From contig NZ_BCNT01000012.1 in assembly GCF_001544075.1 (NCBI RefSeq), positions 53,880 through 117,879 of the forward strand: a stretch of DNA of 64,000 nucleotides. Reading direction: 5' to 3'. The first letter of the stretch is position 1; each line of letters opens with the position of its first letter. The stretch comes from Comamonas terrae. GTDB taxonomy: Bacteria; Pseudomonadota; Gammaproteobacteria; Burkholderiales; Burkholderiaceae_C. A program made the translations under genes and the position numbers. The notes below the pieces were generated by a model. It made no database searches. It was not told where the DNA came from and was given only the letters and a program-made list of their open reading frames with translations. Below, piece by piece: positions 43,083 through 52,375 of this stretch.

Positions 43083-43179
43083 AGCGAGGGACGGCGGCAC
43101 GGGCCTGGGCGGCCCCGGCAAAGCCCGTGGTCCCGTTGCACGTCGCCCCGGGGGAAGCCGCGCAGCGGCTCAGGGGGAG
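43083..43179 (-). repeat. Dispersed repeat B, copy 4
   Basis: Read on the minus strand: CCCCCTGAGCCGCTGCGCGG, CTTCCCCCGGGGCGACG, later GTGCCGCCGTCCCTCGCTGG. Fills the gap between the convergent FAD and HD-GYP-like genes and overlaps the last codons of the latter. Confidence 0.6.
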
Positions 43180-44177
43180 CCTGGAACTTTCACCATGCGG
43201 TACAGCGACTGGCTGCTGCGGGCGCAATGCACGCCCAGCTGGGCCATGGCGCGCGGATCGAGTTCCAGCGTGATGGCCGAGCGTGCCAGCGCCGACTGCA
43301 CCTTGGGACGGCGGCCATGGAGGTGCGTGTCCAGGTGCATGACGGGCGGATAGAGGCTGCGCCCGTCGCGGTCTATGACGCTGGCCATCTGCGGCTCGTC
43401 GGGCCGGGGGCCGCGGCGCAGCACCACGGCGATGTCGCCGCTGTCGAGCTGCACATAGGTGCCGGGCGGGTACAGGCCGGTCACCTCGGTCAGGGCCTGC
43501 TGCACCTCGTCCGTGGGCTGGCCGTGCTGGCGCAGGATCTGCAGCGATTCGGCGGCGCTGCGGCCGGCGCGGGTCTTGCGCGGGCTGATCAGCGCCGCGT
43601 AGCGGTCCACCGTGCCCAGGATGCGCACCAGCCGCTGCTGCGGCGCCAGCGATGCAAGGGGTGCTGAGGGTTGGGGCGCGTGGTGGTGCTCGACCACCGC
43701 CAGCCACAGCGCGTCGGTGACATGCAGCTGCTGCAGCAGCGCGCGGCTGTCCCGGGGATGCTGCTGCACGGCCTGTGCCTGCGTGCTGGACAGAGGCTCG
43801 CGCTGCTCGGCCAGCAGATCCTGCAGCGCGTTCATGCCGATGTTCATGGTCAGCGCGGCCAGCACCAGGATCTGGCGCTCGCCACGGTCCAGCCGCAGCG
43901 CCTGGGCCAGCACATGGCACAGGCTGGCACACACCAGCGCGTGCGAGGCGCTGTAGCCCACGGTGGAGGACGCGGCCCGCTGGAACATCAGGTACAGGGC
44001 CGCATCGGTATCGTGCGCGATCAGGTCCTGCAGCCAGCGGTCCAGCTGCTGGAGCTTGCCTGCAAAGCCTGCGATGCGCTGCGGCTGAGACAGCAGCAGC
44101 GACAGCGCGGCCTCCAGGTCCGACCACAGGCCCAGCAGGTCCTCATAGGGCTCGTCCTCGTGCAGAAGAGGGTTCAT
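43170..44177 (-). CDS. Degenerate HD-GYP domain protein
   Basis: 335 residues. The layout of an HD-GYP phosphodiesterase is visible (ILVLAALTMNIGM where LLHDIGK is expected; QQHPRDSRALLQQL; VVEHHHA; LGTVDRYAALISPRKTRAGRS), but the defining His-Asp pair is replaced by Met-Asn and the GYP triplet is absent. Hydrolysis of cyclic di-GMP is therefore unlikely; it may be a regulatory or binding protein. The C terminus has a small beta-rich domain (PPGTYVQLDSGDIAVVLRRG). 14 bp after the retropepsin-like gene, same strand. Confidence 0.75.
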   Translation of the reverse strand: MNPLLHEDEPYEDLLGLWSDLEAALSLLLSQPQRIAGFAGKLQQLDRWLQDLIAHDTDAALYLMFQRAASSTVGYSASHALVCASLCHVLAQALRLDRGERQILVLAALTMNIGMNALQDLLAEQREPLSSTQAQAVQQHPRDSRALLQQLHVTDALWLAVVEHHHAPQPSAPLASLAPQQRLVRILGTVDRYAALISPRKTRAGRSAAESLQILRQHGQPTDEVQQALTEVTGLYPPGTYVQLDSGDIAVVLRRGPRPDEPQMASVIDRDGRSLYPPVMHLDTHLHGRRPKVQSALARSAITLELDPRAMAQLGVHCARSSQSLYRMVKVPGSP

Positions 44178-44191
44178 GGCAGAGGCGCGGA

Positions 44192-44866
44192 TCAGCGCTT
44201 TTCGAGCACCATCTCGGTGCCCTGGCGCGTCATGTGGAACTGCGTCAGCAGGCTGTTGCCCAGCAGCACATAGGGCATGGGCAGGGGGGCCACCACGGCG
44301 TCCACGCCGTAGACCTCCACGTCGCCTATGCGCACGCTGTCCAGGCGCAGCCGCCAGCCCTGGGCATCGCCGTTGGCGGTGCGCATCATCACGGGCGTGC
44401 CCTGCCGGTAGGGCAGGCCCATGCGCTCGGCATCCGCGCGTCCTATGGCGACCGCGCTGGCGCCCGTGTCCACCATGTACTGCATGGTCTTGCCGTTGAT
44501 CAGCCCGCTCTCGATGAAGTGGCCGCGGCTGTCGGCCTTGAGCACCACGCGGCGGCCGCGCGCCTCGTTGCCCGAACTGGCGCCGCGGCTGCCGATGCTG
44601 ACCGGCGCCTCGCCCAGGCGCAGCGTCTGGCGCTGGCCCCTGATGTCGACGACGGCCGAATCGCCGGCCACCTGCAGCACGCGCACGCCCTGGGCGCTGT
44701 CGCCGGCGCCCAGGGCCCTGGGCGACTGGCCGTCGATGACCAGCAAGGCCTTGCTGCCCAGCACGCCGCTGAGCGCGACGGACTGGGCATGCGCCGCCAG
44801 GGGCTGGAGGCTTGCCATCGCCGCCGCCAGCAGCAGGCCGGCGCAGCTGCGCAGGGAGCGCTGCAC
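44192..44866 (-). CDS. Retropepsin-like aspartic protease, TIGR02281 type
   Basis: 224 residues with a signal peptide (LLLAAAMASLQPLAAHAQ). The C-terminal ~120 residues match the clan AA single-domain aspartic proteases: VDTGASAVAIG with the catalytic Asp, a hydrophobic flap segment, and VVAPLPMPYVLLGNSLLTQF. Such proteins work as dimers, in the periplasm here. The substrate is unknown. It begins one base after yajQ stops, on the same strand, so the two share a transcript. Confidence 0.85.
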   Translation of the reverse strand: MQRSLRSCAGLLLAAAMASLQPLAAHAQSVALSGVLGSKALLVIDGQSPRALGAGDSAQGVRVLQVAGDSAVVDIRGQRQTLRLGEAPVSIGSRGASSGNEARGRRVVLKADSRGHFIESGLINGKTMQYMVDTGASAVAIGRADAERMGLPYRQGTPVMMRTANGDAQGWRLRLDSVRIGDVEVYGVDAVVAPLPMPYVLLGNSLLTQFHMTRQGTEMVLEKR

Positions 44867-44867
44867 G

Positions 44868-45353
44868 TCAATCGCGAAAGTTGTTGAAGGACAGGGGGTG
44901 GTCGGCCAGGTCCTTGCGGATCAGGGCCATGGCGGCCTGCAGATCGTCGCGCTTGGCGCCGGTCACGCGCACGCTTTCGCCCTGGATGGCGGCCTGCACC
45001 TTGAGCTTGCTGTCCTTGATGAGCTTCTGGATCTTCTTGGCCAGCTCGGACTCGATGCCGTTCCTGACCTTGACGGTCTGCTTGAGCTTGTCGCCGCCGA
45101 TCTTCTGCGCCTTCTGGATGTCCAGGAAGCGCACGTCCACATTGCGCTTGGTCAGCTTGTTGCGCAGGATGTCCTCGACCTGCTGCAGCTGGAATTCGGC
45201 ATCGCCGAACAGCGTGATTTCCTTGTCCTTGAGCTCGATGGCGGCCGAGGTGCCCTTGAAGTCGAAACGGGTACCGATTTCCTTGGCCGTGTTTTCCACG
45301 GCGTTCTTCACTTCGACGAAATCGGCTTCGCAAACGGTGTCAAAAGAAGGCAT
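44868..45353 (-). CDS. yajQ: YajQ family nucleotide-binding protein
   Basis: 161-residue protein of the UPF0234/DUF520 family, some members of which bind cyclic di-GMP and act with transcription regulators. Conserved start [35 protein letters not shown], and the C-terminal [19 protein letters not shown] and LSFNNFRD are all present. Divergent from murB with about 100 bp between, followed without a gap by the retropepsin-like gene. Confidence 0.94.
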   Translation of the reverse strand: MPSFDTVCEADFVEVKNAVENTAKEIGTRFDFKGTSAAIELKDKEITLFGDAEFQLQQVEDILRNKLTKRNVDVRFLDIQKAQKIGGDKLKQTVKVRNGIESELAKKIQKLIKDSKLKVQAAIQGESVRVTGAKRDDLQAAMALIRKDLADHPLSFNNFRD

Positions 45354-45442
45354 GTGTGTTTTTCCTGGCTATGGGTTCTGAAGGTATCGCAGTGCAGGCT
45401 GCGGAGATGCGCGCGCTGCCAGCGGTGCGGCAGGGGCAATGC

Positions 45443-45448
45443 GACAAT
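45443..45448 (+). promoter_or_regulatory. -10-like box close to the murB start
   Basis: GACAAT, 7 bases before the ATG, no Shine-Dalgarno. Possible leaderless start; no clear -35. Confidence 0.3.
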
Positions 45449-45455
45449 CGGGTCG

Positions 45456-46547
45456 ATGTTAGTCGAGAAAAATGTTCCCCTGCAGCATTGCAACACCTTT
45501 GGCATTGCCGCGCGCGCCGAAACCCTGGTGCGCGTGCGCGGTGAGGACGATATCCGCCATTTCCTGGCCGATCCGCTCTGGGGCCGCCAGCCGGTGTTCG
45601 TGCTGGGCGGCGGCAGCAATGTGGTGCTGACCGGGGACGTGGCGCCCGTGGTGCTCAAGATGGAAATCATGGGCATGCGCCTCGCGCAGGAGACCGACAG
45701 GCACTGGATCGTGGAGGCCGGCGCCGGCGAGCGCTGGCACGACATGGTGGCCTGGACCCTGTCCCGGGGCTATGCGGGCCTGGAGAACATGGCGCTGATC
45801 CCCGGCACCGTGGGCGCGGCGCCCGTGCAGAACATCGGCGCCTACGGCCTGGAGCTGCAGGACCGCTTCGAGTCGCTGGACGCCGTGGACCTTGCCACCG
45901 GCGAGCAGTTCACGCTGGACGCGGCGCAATGCGCTTTCGGCTACCGCGACTCGGTCTTCAAGCATGCGCCGGCCCAGCCCAAGTACTGGCCGGTGCAGGG
46001 CTCCGCGCCGCGCGGCCTGGGCCTCAAGGGACGCGCCGTCATCACGCGCGTGCGCCTGGCCCTGCCCAAGGCCTGGAAGCCCGACCTCGGCTATCTGGAC
46101 CTGCAGCGCAAGCAGGCCGAAAAAGGCGTGGAGCACCCCACGGCCCGGCAGATCTTCGACTGGGTCTGCGAGATCCGCCGCGCCAAGCTGCCCGATCCCG
46201 AGGTGATCGGCAACGCGGGCAGCTTCTTCAAGAACCCGACGGTGACGCCCGAGCAGTGCGCGGACATCATCGCGCGCGATCCCAAGATCGTCCACTACCC
46301 GATGGACGACGGCTCCATCAAGCTGGCCGCGGGCTGGATGATCGATGCCTGCGGCTGGAAGGGCAAGAGCATGGGCCGTGCCGGCGTCTACGACCGCCAG
46401 GCCCTGGTGCTGGTCAACCGCGGCAACCGCCACAGCGTCGACGGCAGCGTGACGGGCGGAGAGGTGATGACGCTGGCCAAGGCCATACAGACCAGCGTCT
46501 ACGAACGCTTCGGCATCCGGCTGGAGCCCGAGCCCGTGGTGGTCTGA
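45456..46547 (+). CDS. murB: UDP-N-acetylenolpyruvoylglucosamine reductase MurB
   Basis: FAD enzyme that reduces UDP-GlcNAc-enolpyruvate to UDP-MurNAc with NADPH, second committed step of peptidoglycan synthesis. 363 residues, type I MurB: FVLGGGSNVVLTGD, GYAGLENMALIPGTVGAAPVQNIGAYG, CAFGYRDSVFKH, the proton-donor Ser in GNAGSFFKNP, and a C-terminal EPEVR-like LEPEP. The start MLVEKNVPLQHCNTFGI aligns with E. coli MurB. Ends 55 bp before a bidirectional terminator. Confidence 0.97.
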   Translation: MLVEKNVPLQHCNTFGIAARAETLVRVRGEDDIRHFLADPLWGRQPVFVLGGGSNVVLTGDVAPVVLKMEIMGMRLAQETDRHWIVEAGAGERWHDMVAWTLSRGYAGLENMALIPGTVGAAPVQNIGAYGLELQDRFESLDAVDLATGEQFTLDAAQCAFGYRDSVFKHAPAQPKYWPVQGSAPRGLGLKGRAVITRVRLALPKAWKPDLGYLDLQRKQAEKGVEHPTARQIFDWVCEIRRAKLPDPEVIGNAGSFFKNPTVTPEQCADIIARDPKIVHYPMDDGSIKLAAGWMIDACGWKGKSMGRAGVYDRQALVLVNRGNRHSVDGSVTGGEVMTLAKAIQTSVYERFGIRLEPEPVVV

Positions 46548-46601
46548 TCCCCGGCGCAGGCCCTGCGCGCGTCCCGAAGGGCGGCCATGGGCCCCACAAT
46601 G

Positions 46602-46629
46602 AAAAAAACCGCCCGAAGGCGGTTTTTTT
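46602..46629. terminator. Bidirectional terminator between murB and the SPW gene
   Basis: Seven A, ACCGCC, loop, GGCGGT, then a T run: a symmetric terminator serving both convergent genes. Confidence 0.9.
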
Positions 46630-46647
46630 CATGAGCGATGCGCTGCA

Positions 46648-47013
46648 TCAATGCGCCGTGCGGTCGTGCCGCATGAGGCTGTAGTCCTTGTCGGTGAACA
46701 GCACCCACAAGGCCAGCACCATGACCACGATGCCCGAAACCACGGCGTTGCGCATGGCATCCATGTGCATGCTAAAGCCCAGCACCCAGGGCGACACCAC
46801 CATCCACAGCCCCAGCACGCCCTCGGTCCACTCCTCCCATGCCCGGGGCATGAAGATCGCACCAAGCGCTGCCGCAATCAGGGCCAGGCCCACGACCACA
46901 CCGCTGACCGTGGGCGCCATCTGATCCTGAAAACCCAGGACCCAGGGTGACAGGGCCAACCAGGCGCCAAGCAAGGCATTGAGCGGATCCTGCCAATGTT
47001 TCATATGTTTCAT
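46648..47013 (-). CDS. SPW repeat membrane protein
   Basis: 121 residues, four membrane helices in two similar halves, each with the signature SPWVLGF (ALSPWVLGFQD and VVSPWVLGFSM). This matches the SPW repeat family, of unknown function. The ATG at 47013 is preceded by a full AGGAGGT ribosome site; a longer in-frame extension is not supported. A possible role at the envelope is inference. Confidence 0.88.
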   Translation of the reverse strand: MKHMKHWQDPLNALLGAWLALSPWVLGFQDQMAPTVSGVVVGLALIAAALGAIFMPRAWEEWTEGVLGLWMVVSPWVLGFSMHMDAMRNAVVSGIVVMVLALWVLFTDKDYSLMRHDRTAH

Positions 47014-47110
47014 GGCTGCTACCTCCTGCCGCCGCAAACCATCTCCAGCGGCATAAGGTTGGATCGCCGGCCGGCGCAAAGGTTCCGGCGTCCGGTGAGT
47101 GAAAACGCGC

Positions 47111-47977
47111 TTACCAGCGCATCTCGCCCTTGTTGACCTTGGCGCCCAGCTCCAGCGAAGCGCTCTCGCCGAGCTCGGGGTAGGCGGCGCGCATGGCCTG
47201 GATGACGCCTGCGCTGTCTTTGGACTGCTGCAGCGCGGATTCGAACTGGACCAGGTAGCCGCGCGTGAAGTCTATGGCCTGCGCGTCCAGTGCCGTGCCG
47301 GGCTTCATGTGGCCGGGCACCACCACCTGCGGCTTGAGGGCCTTCATCTCGTCGAGCTGGGCAATCCAGGCCTGGCGCTCGGCGGGCGTCTGCGTGTCGG
47401 CCGTCCACACATGCATGTTGCCGGCCACGGCCACATTGCCCACGATGGCATGCAGCGAAGGCACCCAGACATAGGGGCGGCGGGCCAGGGGGCCGGTGGT
47501 GCCGCGCACCTCGATGGCCTGGCCGTCCACGGTGAGGGTGTTGCCGGCCAGCGCTTCGGGCAGCACGGGCTTGGCGGGCGCATTCACGCCCATCTTGGGC
47601 CCCCAGAAGGCCAGCTTGCCGGCCATGGTGGACTGGATTTTCTCGCGCACGGCCGGCGTGGCCTGCACCTTGGCCTGCGGGAACAGGGCCTGGAGCGTCT
47701 CGGTGCCGAAGTAGTAGTCGGGGTCGGCGTTGCTCACGAGGATGGTCGTCAGCGTCTTGCCGCTGTCGAGCACATTGGCCGCGATGCGGTAGGCGTCGGC
47801 GCGCGTGAAGCCGGCATCGACGACCACGGCTTCCTTGTCGCCGCTGATGAGCACGGAGCTGACATTGAAGCTGTTGGCATCGGCGCTGTAGACCTTAAGC
47901 TGCAGCGGCTCGGCGGCGTGGGCAAAGCCGAAGGCCAGGGCCAGGGTGGCGGCAAGCAGGGCGGGGCGTAGCGTCAT
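47111..47977 (-). CDS. Secreted MBL-fold protein with altered metal motif
   Basis: 288 residues with a signal peptide (LLAATLALAFGFAHA). The fold start (VSSVLISGDKEAVVVDAGFTRADA) and VVVPGHMKPG are MBL-like, but the HxHxDH metal motif is replaced by SNADPDYYFG, losing most histidines. The enzyme is either catalytically impaired or uses a different site. Divergent from a LysR gene, a common regulator-target layout. Expected in the periplasm. Confidence 0.8.
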   Translation of the reverse strand: MTLRPALLAATLALAFGFAHAAEPLQLKVYSADANSFNVSSVLISGDKEAVVVDAGFTRADAYRIAANVLDSGKTLTTILVSNADPDYYFGTETLQALFPQAKVQATPAVREKIQSTMAGKLAFWGPKMGVNAPAKPVLPEALAGNTLTVDGQAIEVRGTTGPLARRPYVWVPSLHAIVGNVAVAGNMHVWTADTQTPAERQAWIAQLDEMKALKPQVVVPGHMKPGTALDAQAIDFTRGYLVQFESALQQSKDSAGVIQAMRAAYPELGESASLELGAKVNKGEMRW

Positions 47978-48088
47978 GAGAAGAATCCTGATGGGTTGGT
48001 GAATCGACAGGCAGGACTTTATTTCTTAAAACGGTCCAGATAAACCGGTAAAAATGCGCTTTATTGTTTCTTATATCGAGCAAATTGA

Positions 48089-48982
48089 ATGGATCGACTC
48101 ACCGCCATGCGTGTCTTTGCCGATGTGGCCCAGACCGGCAGCTTTACCGCGACCAGCGACAGGCTGGAGATGTCGCGCGCCATGGTCACGCGCTATGTGG
48201 CCGAGATGGAGCAGTGGCTGGGGGCGCGGTTGCTGCAGCGCACCACGCGCAGCGTGACGCTGACCGACGCAGGCGAGCAGTGCCTGCGCCGCTGCCTGCA
48301 GATGCTGGCGCTTGCGCAGGAGGTGGAGGAGGAAACGGCGCCGTCGGGCACCGCGCTGCGTGGCCAGCTGCGGCTGACCTGCAGCATGTCCTTCGGCTAT
48401 GCGCAGCTGGCCGCGGCGCTGGGCGACTTCCTGGCGCTGCATCCGCAGCTCAAGGTGGACCTGCATGTGAGCGAGGGGGCGGTGAACCTGGTGGCCGAGC
48501 GCATCGACCTGGCCATACGCATCAGCGCAGACCCCGATCCGGCGCTGATCGCGCGGCCACTGGCGGTCTGCGACTCGGTGCTGGTGGCGGCGCCGTCCTA
48601 TCTGGATGCCGCGGGCCGGCCCGCTCAGCCTGCGCAGCTGGCCGGCCACTGCTGCTTGGGGCATGCGAATTTCGGGCGCAGCGAATGGCGCTTCACCCAC
48701 GCGCAGGCCGGAGAGCAGCGGGTGAGCGTGCCCACGCGCTTCACGGCCAACGATGCGGTGGTGCTCATGGCCGCAGCCCGGGCCGGCGCCGGCATTGCGC
48801 TGCAGCCCACCTATCTGGTGCGGCCGCTGGTGCAGGAGGGGGTGCTGGAGGTGCTGCTGCCCGACTGGGAGCCGCCCCGGCTCACCGTGTATGCGCTGTA
48901 TCCCTCGCGCCGGCATCTGGCGCCTGCCGTGCGCGCTTTGCTGGACTTCCTGGTGCAGCGCTTCGATGGCGTGCGCTGGTAG
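48089..48982 (+). CDS. LysR family transcriptional regulator
   Basis: 297 residues: N-terminal winged helix (MDRLTAMRVFADVAQTGSFTATSDRLEMSRAMVTRYVAEME) and a periplasmic-binding-protein-like effector domain, in the CrgA/AaeR-like subgroup. It is divergent from the MBL-fold gene across 111 bp of AT-richer DNA (47978-48088), which is where a LysR operator controlling both would sit; I could not settle on a single T-N11-A site. The effector is unknown. Confidence 0.92.
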   Translation: MDRLTAMRVFADVAQTGSFTATSDRLEMSRAMVTRYVAEMEQWLGARLLQRTTRSVTLTDAGEQCLRRCLQMLALAQEVEEETAPSGTALRGQLRLTCSMSFGYAQLAAALGDFLALHPQLKVDLHVSEGAVNLVAERIDLAIRISADPDPALIARPLAVCDSVLVAAPSYLDAAGRPAQPAQLAGHCCLGHANFGRSEWRFTHAQAGEQRVSVPTRFTANDAVVLMAAARAGAGIALQPTYLVRPLVQEGVLEVLLPDWEPPRLTVYALYPSRRHLAPAVRALLDFLVQRFDGVRW

Positions 48983-48999
48983 CACTGCCCGAGGGCTTC

Positions 49000-49091
49000 A
49001 AAAAAAGTAGCGGGCTGCGCTTGCCAGGAAAGGACTTAAATCCTCAATTGATCTGAAAATATTGCCTGGCAGGCGCTGGCTGCTATGTTTT

Positions 49092-49099
<8 letters not shown>
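49000..49099. repeat. Dispersed repeat A, copy 6 (two halves)
   Basis: After the LysR gene: CTTCAAAAAAAGTAGCGGGC with GCTGCGCTTGCC, then about 40 bp later GGCGCTGGCTGCTATGTTTT in the opposite sense. The right half overlaps the end of hisP. Confidence 0.6.
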
Positions 49100-49871
<772 letters not shown>

Positions 49872-49887
49872 GGTCGTTCTCGCCCGC

Positions 49888-50601
49888 TCAGGCTTTGCGC
49901 GGTGCCAGGTAGCCCAGGTAGCGGCGCTCCAGCAGGCGGCAGCCGCCGATCAGGCTGAAGGTGATGCACAGGTAGATGGCGGCCGCGAAGAGGTAGGCCT
50001 CGAACGGCAGGTAGAAATCGGAATACACGCGGCTGGCGGCGCCGGTCAGGTCCAGCAGCGCCGGCACGGTGCTGGCCAGGCTGGAGCTGTGCAGCATCAT
50101 CACCACCTCGTTGCCGTAAGCCGGCAGCATGCGGCGGATGGCGCTGGGCAGCACGATGCGGCGCATCAGCTGCCAGCGGCCCATGCCCATGGCGCGCGCG
50201 GCCTCGACCTCGCCCTTGTGGGTCTCGCGGATCGCGCCGGCCAGCATCTCGGCCGTATAGGCGGCTGTGTTCAGGCTGAAGGACAGCAGCGCGCAGAAGA
50301 AGGGCTCCTTGAATTGCGTCCAGGGCCAGACCGTGTCCCAGCGCGCCTGCACCCACTCGAGCTGGGCGAAGCCGTAGTAGATCAGGTACACCTGGATCAG
50401 CAGCGGCGTGCCGCGCATGAAGTAGGTGAAGGCCGCCACCGGCAGGCGGATGGGCGCCGAGCGGCTGACCAGGGCCAGCGCCATCAGCAGCGCCAGCACG
50501 GCGCCGATGGCCAGGCTGATCAGCGTCAGCTGCAGCGTGACCGCCAGGCCCTGCATGTACAGGGCCAGCGTGTCGGGTTCGAAGATCACGCTCCAGTTCA
50601 T
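49888..50601 (-). CDS. hisM: Polar amino acid ABC transporter permease (HisM-type)
   Basis: 237 residues, five or six membrane helices, with the EAA loop [30 protein letters not shown] that docks the ATPase and the [17 protein letters not shown] family motif. Its start overlaps the hisQ stop by 4 bases (ATGA) and hisP follows after 16 bp, so all are translated from one mRNA. Confidence 0.92.
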   Translation of the reverse strand: MNWSVIFEPDTLALYMQGLAVTLQLTLISLAIGAVLALLMALALVSRSAPIRLPVAAFTYFMRGTPLLIQVYLIYYGFAQLEWVQARWDTVWPWTQFKEPFFCALLSFSLNTAAYTAEMLAGAIRETHKGEVEAARAMGMGRWQLMRRIVLPSAIRRMLPAYGNEVVMMLHSSSLASTVPALLDLTGAASRVYSDFYLPFEAYLFAAAIYLCITFSLIGGCRLLERRYLGYLAPRKA

Positions 50602-51284
50602 AGCTGCACCTTGTCCGTTCCGAGGCTGTAGCGCGCCGACAGGCGCTTGAGCAGCTGCAGCGACACGGCGGTGAAGAGCAGGTACAGCGCCGCAGTGAAC
50701 AGGAAAAAGGCAAACGGCTCGCGCACGGCCGCGCTGGCCTGCTTGGCCAGGTAGGTCATGTCGTGCAGGCCGATCAGGCTGACCAGGGCGGTGGCCTTGA
50801 TGAGCACCAGCCAGTTGTTGGTGAAGCTGGGCAGCGCATAGCGCACCATCTGCGGCAGCGTGATGCGGATGAAAGTGCGCAGCGGGCTCATGCCGAAGGC
50901 CCAGGCGGCCTCCATCTGGCCCTTGGGGATGGCGAGGATGGCGCCGCGGAAGGTTTCGGTCATGTAGGCGCCGTAGATGAAGCCTATGGTCATCACGCCG
51001 GCGGCAAAGGGGTTCAGGTCCACGCCCTGGTCGCTGCCCAGCAGCTCGAGCAGGCTGTTGAGGCCGATGGCGCCGCCGTAGAAGATCAGCAGCATCATCA
51101 AAAGCTCGGGAATGCCGCGCACCACCGTGGTATAGGCCGTGGCCAGCCAGACCAGCGGGCGCCGGCCCGAGAGCTTGGCTGCCGCGCCCAGCAGGCCGAT
51201 CAGCGTGGCCACCAGCAGCGATGCCAGCGACACCGCGACCGTGAGCAGCGCCCCGTGCAGGATCGAGTAATAGTATCCACTCAT
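50598..51284 (-). CDS. hisQ: Polar amino acid ABC transporter permease (HisQ-type)
   Basis: 228 residues, partner of HisM, with VVRGIPELLMMLLIFYGG, FRGAILAIPKGQMEAAWAFGMS (EAA loop) and FTNNWLVLIKATALVSLIGL. I chose MSGYYYSILHGALLTVA at 51284; an in-frame start 10 codons upstream has no ribosome site. Lies 82 bp after the binding protein gene. Confidence 0.92.
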   Translation of the reverse strand: MSGYYYSILHGALLTVAVSLASLLVATLIGLLGAAAKLSGRRPLVWLATAYTTVVRGIPELLMMLLIFYGGAIGLNSLLELLGSDQGVDLNPFAAGVMTIGFIYGAYMTETFRGAILAIPKGQMEAAWAFGMSPLRTFIRITLPQMVRYALPSFTNNWLVLIKATALVSLIGLHDMTYLAKQASAAVREPFAFFLFTAALYLLFTAVSLQLLKRLSARYSLGTDKVQL

Positions 51285-51366
51285 GTCGTGCTGGTTGAGC
51301 GCCCCGCGCCCCACGTCAGGCGGACATCCGCCGCCAGACGCTCAACGCAAAACGCACAACATGGAT

Positions 51367-52128
51367 TTATTGGCCGTAAGGATCGAAGTCGAAGTACTTC
51401 TTGGCGATCTTGGCGTAGGTGCCGTTCTTGCGGATGGTGTCGATCGCCTCGTCCAGCTGCTGCTTGAGCTCCTTCTGGCCCTTGCGCATGGCGATGCCGA
51501 TGCCTTCGCCGTAGTACTTCACGTCGTACTGGTCGGGGCCCACGTAGCCGTAGTCCTTGCCCTCGGGCTTGCGCAGGAAGCCGCCATTGACTTCCACCTT
51601 GTCGGCCACGGTGCCGTCCAGGCGGCCGGCCTGCAGGTCGAGGTAGACCTGGTCCTGCGACTGGTAGGCCACCACGTTCACGCCGGCAGGCTTGAGCTCG
51701 CCCAGGGCCCATTTCTCCTGCGTGCTGCCCTTGAGCACGCCGATCTTCATGCCCTTGAGCGAGGCCGGGTCGGTGTACTTGACGGTCTTCTTGACCACGA
51801 TGGCGCTGGGCGTCTTGTAGTAGCGCTTGGTGAAGTCCACCACGCGCTGGCGCTCGGGGGTGATCGAGATCGAGCTGACGATGATGTCGAACTTCTTGGC
51901 CTGCAGGCCCGGGATCACGCTGTCGAATTCGGATTCGACGAACACGCACTTGCGCTTGATCTGCTCGCACAGCGCGTTGGCGATGTCGATGTCGAAGCCC
52001 ACGATCTCGCCGGAAGGGGTCTTGTATTCGAAGGGCTCGTAGGCCGGATTGGTGCCCACCCGCAGGTCGGCGGCCAGGGCGGAGCCGGCCAGGGTGGCAA
52101 GGGCGACGGCCATCAATGGTGCGCGCAT
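51367..52128 (-). CDS. Amino acid ABC transporter substrate-binding protein (HisJ/ArgT type)
   Basis: 253 residues, signal peptide MRAPLMAVALATLAGSALA, then the SBP_bac_3 fold: LRVGTNPAYEPFEYKTPSGEIVGFDIDIANALC, FDIIVSSISITPERQRVVDFTKRYY and GIAMRKGQKELKQQLDEAIDTIRKNGTYAKIAKKYF. The conserved arginine in ITPERQ is expected to bind the amino acid carboxylate. First gene of the transporter operon; the ligand is likely basic (Arg, His or ornithine) but not certain. Confidence 0.92.
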   Translation of the reverse strand: MRAPLMAVALATLAGSALAADLRVGTNPAYEPFEYKTPSGEIVGFDIDIANALCEQIKRKCVFVESEFDSVIPGLQAKKFDIIVSSISITPERQRVVDFTKRYYKTPSAIVVKKTVKYTDPASLKGMKIGVLKGSTQEKWALGELKPAGVNVVAYQSQDQVYLDLQAGRLDGTVADKVEVNGGFLRKPEGKDYGYVGPDQYDVKYYGEGIGIAMRKGQKELKQQLDEAIDTIRKNGTYAKIAKKYFDFDPYGQ

Positions 52129-52319
52129 GGTGATACCTCGTATCGGAAAGTTGGTGATTTTTGCCCGCTTTCGCGCCGCAGCGCTCAGAAGATACCCGGG
52201 ACAGAAAAAAACCTCTATTGTCCTTTGTTCTGGCCATGCCGTGGTGGATGGCGTGCAGAAATTGCGTTTTTGCCTTGCTGACGGGAATGCGCGAGGCGCG
52301 GAAATGGCCTGCCGCAGTC

Positions 52320-52354
52320 AAAAAAGCCGCCCGGCCGGTGGGCGGGGCGGCTTT
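52320..52354 (-). terminator. Terminator of the 52376-52846 gene
   Basis: On the minus strand: AAAGCCGCCC, a loop, GGGCGGCTTTTTT, 22 bp after the stop codon. Confidence 0.8.
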
Positions 52355-52375
52355 GCCATGCGGAGCATGGAGGGA

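Noticed and set aside
46091..46285. Small proteins antisense to murB
   Set aside because: Short shadow frames within a certain gene without supporting signals.
47978..48088. Defined LysR operator between the MBL-fold gene and the regulator
   Set aside because: The DNA is AT-richer with some symmetry, but several T-N11-A candidates compete and none stands out.
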